DNA of 64,000 nt from NCBI GenBank assembly GCA_944474755.1, contig OX104112.1, positions 68,434,433 to 68,498,432 on the forward strand. Direction: 5' to 3'. Made by a program: the position numbers and the translations under genes. Shown here piece by piece: positions 38,407 through 50,538 of this stretch. This stretch comes from Limnoperna fortunei. Taxonomy: Eukaryota > Mollusca > Bivalvia > Mytilida > Modiolidae. The notes under the pieces are model-generated. The model saw only the letters and a program-made list of their open reading frames with translations. It was not told where the DNA came from and ran no database searches. The first letter of the stretch is position 1. Every line of letters starts with the position of its first letter.

Positions 38407-40971
38407 AGAAGAAGATCTGCAAACAACACTATGTCAAAAATTAGAATTTGGACTTGAGCTTTGAACAATGACTTTATGAAAGGTCAAGGTCAATGATGAC
38501 CAACAGTGAAAACCCCAAGTCTCTATAACATCTGGTTCATGAGTTACAATCTTCCAACATTTACTTGCAATATAGAAGGGGAAATAACTTCTAATGATAC
38601 GTAGTAGTCAAAATCCTTTGCACACAAGCTTTTCGTAACAGGGGAAATAACTCGTTAAGAAAAAAATGTTCGTGTACCAGGATTAATGTGAAAGCTTAAT
38701 GTCTAATACATAAAATGTACAAAATGTCTTTGCCACATTTGACAAGGCAAAATTTATAATGGCAAAAAAAACTTTAAATGAAAAAAAAACATAAGAGAGA
38801 CTAGTAACAAGAACGCTCACTATTAAAGTCGTAATCCCGAATAAATGCAAATGACAAAAAAGGCACATACGAGTACACAAACGACTGACTAGTACAATTA
38901 GGATTCTTGTTTCTTAATCTGAATATCTAAAAATGAATGTAAATTATTTGGCTAGTAATTTTTTCCACATTTTTCGGACGAAAGTTGAACAAAGAAGTGG
39001 ATGTTAGAGGTAACAAGTGCAAATAATAACATTACACAGGTTTATGGTACGCTAAAAAATACAATCACATAAGTAAACGTGAACAAAATAGTCAATACAC
39101 TTAATCCTTTTTAGCTATTTGTCATAGTCTTTTATTTTAAAAATGAGATAAGTGTAATATGCAGTGGCAACATCAAATTGCGTAGAGAGAAAAAGACAAT
39201 GCTAAATGAACGTATGTTTGTATTTGTAGCTCTCTGTTATGAATCCTATAATTGTTGATAATAATATCAACTGAGAAGAGTATAACATTAGTGTGTCGTT
39301 ATTGACGAAACAATTACAGTTCAGAAATCATTGTTTTCAATCGGAGGCTACCTTCAATGCAGTATATTATAGATTTAAGAAGTACAAAGAGGATTTATAT
39401 GCCATTTTTTTGTAATAAACAAATTAAGAAACAAGCACGTGCTAAATGCAGATGTTGCAATTCCAGACAGTTTAACAGGTATTTGATAAGAAAATAGTGT
39501 ACAATTATTCGACAATTTTTGAGCTAACGAAATGCGGAATGCTACCCGGGCTTTATTAGTACATGTAAAAAGGAAAACGACCACGTCCTCAAAAGACAAA
39601 GGAAAAATGAAGCATTCACAAACTTAAAACGATTGATCGATTAGATGAGTATTTTACGTCCAGTGATCAGTTTGTCAGCTAAATGCTGAGCGAGAACAAG
39701 TAAACAATCTAGAAATCAACCTAACAAAAGAGTGGACTATAGGGAAACAATTTTTGACTGACACTGGAAAAGTATAGAGTATTGAAAAAGGAAAGAAAAT
39801 TTGGCTAAAATGTAACTACTTTTTTCAAATTTGAAACATTTGGTTTTTATCGAGAAGGATCGCGACACATTTCAAACACGTTATCCACTACGGTATGCAA
39901 CCAGGTTTTCCGTATTATGCCCTTAAAACCCCTAAAGAGGGAGTCATCCCTATTCGTAACAAGCGTTGCGCTGATCTGTGGGCCAAGCATTGGGAACATT
40001 CCCAGTATGGTCTCAAAACTTAAACCGAAGAGAAGCAACTGATTAAAGTTCCGATATTATGAGTGTGGTCATTTGATGTACTTTCAGCAAATTTTATGTC
40101 ATGTAAAATGTTGACAACGTACCATTACTAAGCTTTAAGCAAGAAAAATAAGATTCTAAAAGTGGGCGAAACAATTAAGGTAAACGATCAACAAAAATAG
40201 TTTTTTTCTTTCTTCTAAATAATGCGACAATAAGTAATTGTCAACAAAAAAGACCACAATGTTCTAATCATATCTTAAAAGCTGAAATAAACCATATAAA
40301 GTTCTGTCAGTTCTTCGTGTATAATGTTTCTCACGCCTACAGTTTAGCAATGATAAAAAAAGTTATAATAAATTGTTACATTTGTTTTGGCTTAAACAAC
40401 TGATACAAAAATTAGAGATAAATAAGATGCGTTTTTACTTGATAGTCCCCTAAAAATCATGATATGCAGATAAGTAAAGACACCAGCACAACGGAATACA
40501 TGACAACACCAACAACAAATAAAAAGTTGTTGCAAAAACATTTAACGTTAAATGTTTGCAGCTGCAACCTTCGATTTAATAGGGATTTACAAAATTGTTT
40601 CTAATTGTAAGTGTGATGGATTACAGTTTAAAATTTAATCCGTAAACAACCTTGTTAGTTTTTGAAACATTTTCATTTAGTAAACTCTGTATGATTTAAT
40701 TGTAACAGACTGTAATACTACCTTTTAAGCTTGAAACAGTAACATATAATTAAAATCAAATGATAAGTGAACAAAAATTATTTACTAAGTACGAGATTAA
40801 TAGTTGTCCTTCCTTTTAATTACTAAAAATGACCATACATTCCAATGACATGCCGCATTTAATCTTGCAAAACATTTTTGTAAGGTTAGTTAGCCAGAAA
40901 TATTGCAGAGATTGATTGAATTTATATGACTAAAATAATGTATAAGGTCAAACGGCTTGTTTCTCGTTAAA
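38407..40971. other. Intergenic segment of unit 5
   Basis: Largely paralogous to 30421-31698 and beyond. Short frames at 38683-38880, 39375-39599 and 39847-40038 are not conserved in unit 4 and are rejected. Nothing else is recognised. Confidence 0.45.
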
Positions 40972-41120
40972 TGTGGATTAACGCCTCTTTATAGCAACGT
41001 TTAAGCTATATTGAGGCGTCTAGTTATTTTTGAGGGAAACAACGGCGAAAACCTTTGGTTGAGAATCTAGTTATCTGTGTAAAATAATGTTGGAATTGAG
41101 TGCATTTGCTCACAGCCTCA
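40972..41120 (-). mobile_element. SINE copy 3, reverse orientation
   Basis: Recognisable complement pieces: GGATTAACGCC, AGCAACGTTTAAGCTATATTGAGGCGTC, TGTTGGAATTGAG. It stands behind B3 as copy 1 stands behind B2. Confidence 0.6.
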
Positions 41121-41479
41121 GTATTAATCCTAATTTAATAACTTAGCCAGCGTAGTCAAATGAAAACCACAAATAATATTTTGGGTTTTTAATTAATTTT
41201 TCGATTTTAAAGTTCACAATCAGCTGATAGTAGTTTGGCTAACATATATATATATTGTTGAAATTTTAAAGAGTTATTTAAATTAAGATAGCTCATTAAT
41301 TTTTAAGTGTCCATTATTGTTATACTCTGGTTGATATCATGATAAGTCTTTAAGGTTGTACAGGGGCTACTTCTGCCTCGCCTTCCGTATTGACATCTGC
41401 ATATTGGTTGCTATTGCTATGAGAACCAGAGGAAGATCCATAGCTATGAGAATGAGAGCCGGAACTTGATCCGTAGCTG

Positions 41480-43354
41480 TTATGGCGATCCATGACCATG
41501 ATGATTGTAATTGTGTCCATGGCTGCCGTAACCATGATTGCTGTGAGAGTCAGAACCAGATCCGTAGCTGTTTGAGTCAGAACCCGATCCATGACCATGA
41601 TGATTGTGATTGTGACCATGGCCGCCGTAGCCATGATTGCTTTTGCTATGAGAACCAGAAGAAGATCCATAGCTGTGAGAGTCAGAACCAGATCCGTAGC
41701 TGTTAGAGTCAGAACCCGACCCATGACCATGCTGATTGTGATTGTGACCATGGCCGCCGTAGCCATGATTGCTATTGCTATGAGAACCAGAAGAAGATCC
41801 ATTGCTGTGAGAGTCAGAACCAGATCCGTAGCTGTTAGAGTCAGAATCAGATCCGTAGCTGTTAGAGTTTGAACCCGATCCATAACCATGTCCGCCGTAG
41901 CCATGATTCCATCCATGACCGCCGTGACCATGATTCCCTCCATGACCGCCATGACCATGTTTCCCTCCATGGCCGCTGTAGCCATGATTCAATCCATGAC
42001 CGCCGTGGCCATGATTCCCTCCATGTCCACCGTGGCCATGGTTCCATCCATATCCACGGAGGTGGTGTGCACCTCTATGATAACCACCATGATTTCCTGG
42101 AACATATAAACATGAAAATAATTGAACAACGGATTGACTGATTAAAGAACACATTTACCAGCAATAAATATACGTAGAAATGAAACGGACAAACAAGAGC
42201 ACAGGTTTGAAACATTAAGTAGGTAAAAAACATGTAGAAATGTTTCGCGGCTACAGTAAGCCTACTCTGTATTGAAATCTACAAAAGGTAATTTTATGTA
42301 AGGATCGTGGCAAATTGTACAAAAGTTACCCATATTGGTTCGCTATCAGGTTTTTCGTATTATAATGTGACACCACAAAAAAGGTTAAAAAAATATGGAA
42401 TAAATAAACTTAAACAGGAGATCATAAACACCAAAATGTTTCAAATAATTACTTCCCACATTCAAGATTACCTGCTGCGAGGTGGATAATAAGAATATTT
42501 CGTTTTTAAAAATCACAGTCAAGTTGTCTCAAAACATTGTCAATAAATTTCCTTATTATTTTTTTATTTTAATACAATGACAAACACACAATGGTCGAAG
42601 GGATGCCTTAAAATAAGTATGCTTTGTATTGAAAGGCAAATACACTCATCGATTCAGAACGTTTTTAAATGCACTAATCGCAAGTAACATATTTGGAGAT
42701 ATGTATGTCTTGGTTTTTCCGTTCCCTCTCCGTTTGTCATGCTTATTAAACTTTACAATTCCTGCAGTGATGATTAATATTTTGGTCTATTGACAAATCT
42801 ATGTTTCTATACTGTGGCTGAAACAACATAAAACCAAGGACAAATTGGTATAATTGCTAAAATATTTACACGGATCAACGGTACCTGTGCAAATTAAATG
42901 AATGTGTATTTTTTTATAAGCTTATAGTTTTGTAATATCTTCATAACTAAGATACAAAAGCCAACTAGGACGTACCGCCATGTCTTCGACCTTTTCCTCC
43001 TGCAACTGCATCATCCAACAATACTATGAGAACCTATAAGAACAATTTTAAGGGATAATTAAATTTGCGTTTTACATCATACAACTTTAAATATAAGTGG
43101 CTATGACGGTTCTAGATAACAAAGAAGTGAATTAGTTCTCAAATATATAAATAATTGCAGAATATTTTATCAGCGTCTATTCCATTACCAATCCCACCAA
43201 GGACACACGAAACCAATATTTGTGTCTTTTTCGGTCTGCATAACTTGCGACGCATTTGTTCTAAACGTCTTTGAACTATAAAAGTCTTTAATTTTGCAAA
43301 AATATTAATTACTAAACTTACGCATATTGCAACGCAAAGAATTGTCACTTTCAT
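41480..43354 (-). CDS. Gene B3: secreted Gly/His-rich repeat protein, truncated by frameshift
   Basis: Exons on the - strand are 43354-43322 (MKVTILCVAIC), 43033-42976 (VLIVLLDDAVAG then GKGRRHG) and 42096-41480. They give 708 nt and 235 residues, with GT-AG borders and phases 0 and 1. The leader exon part begins at 43380 after TTTCCAG. After the signal peptide come six clean 9-residue repeats (GNHGHGGHG type, a 27-bp minisatellite), then alternating Tyr/Ser blocks (SNSYGSDSDSNSYGSGSDSH) and His blocks (NHGYGGHGHNHNHHGHG). A net 8-nt loss relative to B2 near 41483-41488 brings a stop after HGHGSP. The family tail (QYADVNTEGEAEVAPVQP) lies in the next frame and ends at 41350. The native product may therefore end differently if this is an assembly error. 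Function is unknown; an extracellular, metal-binding, gel-forming role is an inference. Confidence 0.7.
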
Positions 43355-43784
43355 TTTTCGGTCGTAATCTTAAACAATATCTGGAAAAAAGAATATAGTA
43401 ACATACTGGATAAAAAGAACTGGTATCAAAAGTACCTAAAATAATTCATGAAACATATATAGTATCTATATCTTTAATCTAGGCTATCTAGTTTCCTTCA
43501 AAATACTAAACTTTAAATAAAAAATATACAAACAGTTGACAGAGTTTAGTATAGTTTTTTTCAAAAAAAAAAAATACGAGAACATATACTATTTATTTAT
43601 TCATATATTTTTGTTCAATAATGCTTTTCATGGATGACAAATGATATTGATTTTTTTAAAATAAATATATAACTGGCGTTATTGGAAAGCGTTATGCAAC
43701 TCATATAATAACTTTGAAAAATTAATTAAGGTAAACGAGGAGCATATCAGCAACACCCAAGAAAAAATTTAACAAAGACTAATT

Positions 43785-43925
43785 GACAAGGATTGCCAGT
43801 TTTCCTACCGAAGGTCGGGGTTTCTCTCCGGGTACTCCGGCTTCCTCCCCCAATAAAAACTAAACGACATGAAATAGCTGAAAAATTGCTGAAAGTGGCG
43901 TTAAACATACAAACAAACGAACAAA
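43785..43925 (+). mobile_element. SINE copy 4, 3' part
   Basis: ACAAGGATTGCCAGTTTTCC, ACCGAAGGTCGGGG, TCTCCGGGTACTCCGGCTTC, AATAAAAACTAAACGACATG and GCTGAAAGTGGCGTTAAACA. It lacks the tRNA-like head and sits in the first intron of B3. The 109-codon frame across it is an artefact of the SINE. Confidence 0.85.
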
Positions 43926-44271
43926 AAAAACCAATAAATTGTTTAAGAAATGGAAGTGACAAAAGACCAGACAGGAAAAGTGACAAAATAAAAATGATTA
44001 AAATTGCCAAGAACATAATGAGCATACATTTTTTAGCAGAATTAAACAAACATTTGAAGAACATGTCGTTAGTAAACCTTTTTTCTCCACGACCAACAAT
44101 TTTTGTAGAATTACCTTCCTAATGAAGGATATACGTCGTTGTTTTTTGTTCATTATTATAAATGTGCTATTACTGCTAAAATTTTTCATTAACGTTGCAC
44201 TTAAGAAAACCAAGAATGATTTAAGGAGATTCCGGTTACTTATAGATAATCAAAATATAACATTGACTTAC

Positions 44272-44345
44272 CTTCAGGAAAGATCCAATTTTTGAATTAA
44301 CATTTGTTGTACGATTTCTTGGTATTTATTTGTAGTGATGGTGTA
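44272..44345 (-). promoter_or_regulatory. Predicted non-coding exon 1 of B3
   Basis: The exon ends CCTGAAG at 44272 before donor GTAAGTCAATG, the same as in B1. The conserved string AATAAATACC (44340-44331) could be the TATA element. The leader contains a short upstream frame of 9 codons starting ATG TTA ATT. Confidence 0.4.
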
Positions 44346-47300
44346 GCAGCTGTACATTTTACTAATGAAGGAGTGTAGAAAAAAGGTTTCTTTGGCAAGT
44401 TTTTGTTCAAAAATGTTTTTGTTGTATTTTAATTTGATTTTAAATGTTTATAGGTTTTTAAAGGTTTCTTTAGTACATTGTGTTTGTTAATATATGTTTT
44501 GTATTAACATTTTGTTTTAAATTTTATTATTTGGTTAAAGCTATATGCTACATTACCAAATGATTAACTACTTGATTTGTAGGTGTAGCCCGTGTAATTA
44601 GAAACGTTTTTGAAACATACAGTAATTATTAAATATACAATAAATCAGCAGTACATTAGTATACACATAAGTTGTCATAAATATTACACCAAAATTTTTT
44701 GTATATTGTAAATGATAAAGCTGATGGTCCATCTGGGGAAATAAATGTTTCTTGTTATTAACAATAGCATTTTACACAGTTCTGTTGTGATCAATCAGAA
44801 ACTGTTTTATAGAAATTATGCATATCTTACTTTTGCCAAAGTATTTTTCTCCGTAATAATTACAAAAAGAATTTCAGGACCATATGTTAGTTAGTATTTA
44901 GAATATTTGTCGTTTTTTTATTACCTGTGTTTACTGACAGAATTAAATCTGTAACAATTTGTAAAATTTGTGAAATGAAAGGACAATTCTTGTACAATTG
45001 AACAAAATTCTATAAATTTTGGTGAATTTTATACATAATAAAATGTCATCAAAAATAACAAGGCTATATGTAATAGAATTTACTACTTCAAACGTGCGTT
45101 TCGTCTAATTAAGACTAATGAGTGGCGCTCAAACCCAAACAACATTTAAAATCAAAATGATTTTGATGTTGTGTAGCTTTTATCACCAGTACTCCTCCAC
45201 AACGTTATACCAAAATAAGGCTAATGTTGATTAACGTTCTATTTTTTATATCATATTATTATTAACTACCCAATAACAATTAGTATACAGTGAAATACTA
45301 TCATGTATAGGTCATTTGATATTTATATGGAGAATACTACTTTGATAATTTTGACTAAACGTAGCAGAGATGATTTATTGAATGTCTACCCTTACATTCC
45401 TTGCTTGGTTCAGATCTTTTTTTTATGAACAAACCAAATCTGAAACTAATAATCAAAGCGCAACGATGGATGAGAACATGTATCGAGGTTACAAAAGACA
45501 AGGAATTACAAATCAAATGAAGAATGTTGCTGAATTTTTATAACAACAATATAACCTATTCTTACTTCAACATTATAGTGTTCGGCATTATCAATCTTTT
45601 GGGTAAAACGCCTCTGATGAGTCTTGAATAGACAAAACGCGCGTCAGGCGGAGCAAACTTTATTGCCTGGAACTTTGTTGTATTTTTGATTTATACATAA
45701 AGCAAGATGTTTTACGTCATTTAATACATGGACATGTACTTTTAATATCCAACTTATATATCAAGGCCGATTAATGGAGAGAAATGTGTCTTATTTATAA
45801 AAAAGTACTTTTTTACTCGACGACCCTAAACTGTATCACAGATTTTTAAAAATCGCAAAAACACAAAATTTCCTCTTGTCAAATCTTTTTCTATGTAACG
45901 TACTTGATTTGCATTACAATGTAAAACATTTTCTATGTTGATTGTTTAAAAAACTTATACAAACGACTAAAAATCTATTTATCAGAACATATTGTTATAG
46001 GTAGTTAGCTTTTGTTGTAAAGTTATCTTGTACTATTATTCTTTCAATATATGAACCAAGTGTTATATTGTAGTAAATGTAATATACCTTTCAGTTTGTG
46101 TATGTGGTAGTTAACATCAAGGTGCCGCTTAAACTATTGATGAATCTTTGATGTATTGTGTAATAAATAAACATTGTTCAAGTACTTTGATTATACAATA
46201 TTATATGTAATTCAATGTTGATTATAATTGGCCACGCCCTACTGATCGAAATATTTTTGTTTTTACTAATCAGTCATATGAAGGTTTTGAAGGAAATTGT
46301 GTATAGCTTTGTATGTCCAGTTATTGTAAAAGAATTGATCTTTAAAATTTGACATTTATTTTTATGACATATTCTGACACTTATTTATATTATGAAATTT
46401 CTGAGATTAATGTGTGTGAATATTCCCATTACTGTTAGTTAGTTCATTTATATACTAATTACGCGTAAAATTCAATTTCATAACATTTTACTAACACTGA
46501 ACTTGTCTTAGAACAACTTGCAGTCAAACAAATTAAGATCTTACAAAAATCAATCCTCATTAACAACAAACTAACGTATTAATGCTTTGTTAGCATAAAT
46601 TGATTTGCGTTAAGCCTGTTTGTTATATTGAAAAGAACTTTGACTTGCACGCATTTTATACTCATTGTACCCAATGAGTTAAAACATAAAAGGCATTAGC
46701 AAAATGGAAAAACAAATGTTTACAGAGGTCATATACCCCTAAATTCCTTCAATTATGAGAATTAAAATACGTAAATTTATCCCACTTGTAAATTAATAAT
46801 TTATTTCTGAAGGCGACATTTTCCACTTTCCTTTATGTACTTAAATAATGTATTGTTACATTTTACCTGCATTATATTGTATTGCAATGTATCTCTATAT
46901 CACTCTATTAGTTTACTGGTATATAAAGAAATTTTTGAATACAAAATTTGTTTTAATTGATAAAAATTGATCTCTATAAGTTAATTGTTTAATCTAATTA
47001 TTATGTAGTAACAAAACCGCAGATATACACATTTTACTAAATGATGTCATTTATTGCCCACACAGATTTGTTAGAATAGTCAAGCTTTTTGTAGCCATTT
47101 TATTTGTTACGCGACGTTTTTTTTTGTTACCTAGTGATCAGGTTACAATCTAGCTATAAATTGTTTTAGTAAAATATGGTCTACAAAGGTTGATTTTTTG
47201 TTTCTTTGTTATTAAAATTGAATGTTAGTGACACGGAGGATAAATACTCTGATAAATGTTAAGGTCTAAAATATGTAACTAATTAAACATGTAGATATTG

Positions 47301-48219
47301 GGTATTCTCTTAAAACTGTTCCGTTGTTACCACTCTTTACTCTTTGGCACGACTAAGGTAATAAAATACAATAAAGATTTTGGGAAATACTACTTTCTCT
47401 AGGTACACTTGATCCAGTAAATAAATGATTTCGTGTCATCGGTATTCTTATTGTCACAACTATCTGACAATTAACATAATATATGATTTGTATAAACACA
47501 AAGCGCTCTGTGTTTTATGTATTTGTGAATAAATGAAACGCAAAGCAAATCTGATTCGCGTGAGTTATATTATGTGCATAACATGATAGCTAATTATATT
47601 AAATTATTTATGTTTTACAAGTTATTATCGAGTAAATATTCAGATCAAATAACGAGACTACTCATAAGTCAAAATCATACTTATTTCTTTTCTCGTATAA
47701 TTTATATTTCCATTCTAATTTTAATATAAAATTCTCTAAAGACAAAAAAACAATAAAGCAGATACTGAAAATCCCGACGATTCCTTGATAAATGAACACT
47801 TCCTGTTCTAAGTAATTGAACAGTTTTGTAAAGCATTCATACAAATGTGACTTAGTATTTAACCTATTTCGACTGATTGGATTCTAAATTTCGCACATTT
47901 TGGTTTACATGTAAATTTTTACCATTTGATATATGTAATCATTATTATATTTTAATTTTAAATGTTAATGACAAATTTGTCTACATCCAAATAATTTTCA
48001 AAAACTGTAATAGTGCACATAAAACAAAATTGTTAATAGTGCACACAAAAAACCCACTTTTAATGAAATATTATTTGAAGCAAAACAAAATAGAAAAAGG
48101 CATATGTATTTTAAACGTTAAGAACATCTGAGGAAGAAAAACTACTGTTAGAAAAACAGTTTTTACAAATCTTGTACTCTAAGGTAAACAGCTGTAAAAC
48201 CAGAATTAGTCGTCTATCA
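44346..48219. other. Intergenic region with unit 6 head
   Basis: GTTAGTTAGTATTTAGAAT near 44887 resembles the starts of units 3 and 4 (GTTGGTTAGTATTGG). AAACGTAGCAGAGATGA at 45358 matches 14424. Gene D therefore occupies the A position of a sixth unit. Two copies of the ACGCGCGTTT repeat lie at 45035-45200 and, reversed, at 45600-45680. From about 45700 to 48200 I see only AT-rich sequence. Confidence 0.5.
45035..45200 (+). repeat. Interspersed repeat, ACGTGCGTTTCGTC core
   Basis: AAAATGTCATCAAAAATAAC, AACGTGCGTTTCGTCTAA, ACTAATGAGTGGCGCTCAAA: same family and order as 14862-15010. A reversed partial copy (GATGAGTCTTGAATAGACAA then ACGCGCGTC) lies at about 45613-45652. Confidence 0.6.
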
Positions 48220-48291
48220 TATAAATAAAGGGTTTGATTCGGTTAAGTTCAGACAGCTCGCCGCCGGAGGTCTAATTTTAACGCATTGAAA
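48220..48291 (+). promoter_or_regulatory. Predicted TATA box and non-coding exon 1 of gene D
   Basis: TATAAATAAAG at 48220-48230 lies about 30 nt before a likely start near 48250. The leader exon would end at 48291 before GTAAGG and splice to the acceptor TTTTTTTAG at 48896. The spacing to the next exon fits the plan of the other genes. It is inferred only. Confidence 0.4.
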
Positions 48292-48922
48292 GTAAGGTCA
48301 GATTTAATATTATATATGTTACATGCATAACAACAATGTTTATTATTTTAATTTCATTAAAACACTGCGCATTACAACTGTCAAAAAGACAACCCAAAAA
48401 TTAAACTCCAAGAAATCGGCAAACTCCAGACCCAAAAACCAAAAATATAGTAACTGCAAATGTCCCGACCTGTTACAGGCATTTGAAAAGAAATGGAGAG
48501 TTAAACCAGGTTTTATGGCATGCCAAACCTCCTGCTTCCATAACTGTATTTTGTGATTTTGGTATTTGAATAAAATGGATAGGTATAACAAGTATAATAC
48601 CATTAGTCAAAATTTCAGCGTAAAAACTCACTAATAATAAAAAAGTATATTATGAAATTATTGTTTTTTATTAACATTGATTTGAAATTTAGTATGAACC
48701 AAAAATAATAAATATCAGTATCACCTATCCTTTGTAGTTTCACGCCATAAACATGGGTAAACGCCTAGGTGCCTTAAATATTTTGTAATATCTAAATTTA
48801 AAATACAAATATAACCTATAAGTATTTGGAGAGGATCAAAGTTTGCCAATTGCTGTGAAACAAAAAATAAGATTTTGCTTGTATTTATTTTTTTAGATTT
48901 CGCTACTATATAAGACCCAAAA

Positions 48923-50538
48923 ATGAAAGGAATTATTGCTTGTGTTTCATTTGTAGTAAGTTCTGTTTGTTTATTATTGATATGTTATAAAGTTATAAAG
49001 TATTAGAATAAAATATGGTACAATTAAATCATAAAACTCGGCCTTGTTGTATGTTTATACATAAAAATATAAAAAAACCAGTTTGTATATATTATTTCGA
49101 TAAATTAAATGATTAAAGTTTACTTAATGTACGCGAGCAATATATCGGATAGATTCAGAACGAGAATAAGTTTACTTGTAAGACAATGACAATATTGTGG
49201 GGACTGAATGAATTATACTAACTAAAAATTAAGCTATTTATTTGTTTATACTTATTTTAGGTCTTCCTAATTTTGGTTGATAACGCAGTTGCCGGAGTGG
49301 TTAGGTACAATACTGGTCGTTATAGCGGTCATGGAGGTATGTTGTTGTTTGTTGATGTTAACTACAGATATCTTCTGTCTGTCAATCAAATATACCAAGT
49401 TTTTGATATGCAGTGTGTAGACTGTATTTGCCGGACTGCGTATAACATTTGAGAAATTCGTCGATTCATCCGTTTAACATCGTTATTATCTAGTCTTAAA
49501 ATAATTTTAGTTCGGATGAAATTGATTCGTATTAATGAGACAGATGGCACTATTGGGTTAGGGAATTTATAAACTGTTAATGATATACTATTTATAGTCA
49601 TAATGTATTATTTAACGTGTTCATTGTGATGTTTATATGATTCTATATTGTAAACTTATACCAATTTGGAATAGTTACGTAAAGAACAGTAACTAATTAG
49701 ACAACTAAAAGTATCGCTTTGCATATGGTGTGGGTTTATTTACGAATATTTCTTAGCACTATTAATTAGCTGAAAACATCAAATATAAACTGTCACAATT
49801 AGTAGTTGACTAAATATTGTAAAATGTACGATTGGACGTTGTTTGATTAAAATTTAATATATAAATATGTATAGCATAATAATAGCATAATATTATAATT
49901 AGGCCATGGACGACACAGGAATGGATATGGACATGGATATGGGGGACATAAGGGTCATAACGGATATGGCCACGGAAAAAATTACGACAGCAGCGCAAGT
50001 CAAGAAGGTATATGTTTGTTTTTCTACACTACATAATAAAATGTCATATTCATTGAAACGGATGCCAATGTAAAACCTTGTCTAAGACTGAAAATATACA
50101 GTTGTTTCTGTACATTTCTTGTACATTGTGAATTTCTTGTTTCCAGATCGAGAGTGGTTTTGATAATTGTATTTCTTTTTGCGTTTTACAGGTAGGCAGA
50201 ATATCGACATATCAATGCCAATGAATTTCTACAAAAAAGGTGGATACAAGCATTCAAAACACGGTTATGATGGTTATGGTTATGGATCAAGCTCTGACTC
50301 TAACGGCTATGGTTATGGATCCAGCTCTGACTCAGACGCCTATGGTTATGGGTCAAGTTCAGACTCTGATAGCTATGGATCAAGTTACAGCTCTGATAGC
50401 TATGGATCAAGTTCAGACTCTGATAGTTATGGATCAAGTTCCAGCTCTAATAGCTATGGATCGAGTTCTGGATCAAGTGGTTATGAGCAAAGAGCTGACG
50501 TTGAAGAGGCTGAGGTAACTCCAGCACCAGTAGTATAG
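48923..50538 (+). CDS. Gene D: secreted His/Gly plus Tyr-Gly-Ser-Asp repeat protein
   Basis: Four coding exons, 48923-48955 (MKGIIACVSFV), 49261-49336, 49903-50007 and 50192-50538, give 186 residues with no interruption. All borders are GT-AG. The phases are 0, 1 and 1. The leader part of the first coding exon starts at 48897 after TTTTTTTAG, exactly 26 nt before ATG as in B3. The signal peptide ends around VDNAVAG. Exon 3 encodes a His/Gly stretch (HGRHRNGYGHGYGGHKGHN). Exon 4 encodes NIDISMPMNFYKKGGYKHSK, then about eight repeats of YGYGSSSDSN or SYGSSSDSD type, and an acidic end (ADVEEAEVTPAPVV) like the shifted tails of B2 and B3. It is the best preserved family member. Aspartate and serine could bind calcium or be phosphorylated, which fits a mineral or adhesive matrix, but this is inference. 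Confidence 0.8.

Noticed and set aside
41482..42141. Several + strand and shifted - strand frames across B3
   Set aside because: Shadows of the 27-bp coding repeat. They lack the signal-peptide exon continuity and the splice phases shown by the B3 frame.
43793..44122. 109-codon frame
   Set aside because: Runs across SINE copy 4. The first half is SINE sequence shared with non-coding copies.
48907..48914. TATATAAG just upstream of the ATG of gene D as a TATA box
   Set aside because: It lies 9 bp before the ATG, inside the leader part of an exon that begins after an acceptor at 48896. The homologous leaders of the B genes have no such box.
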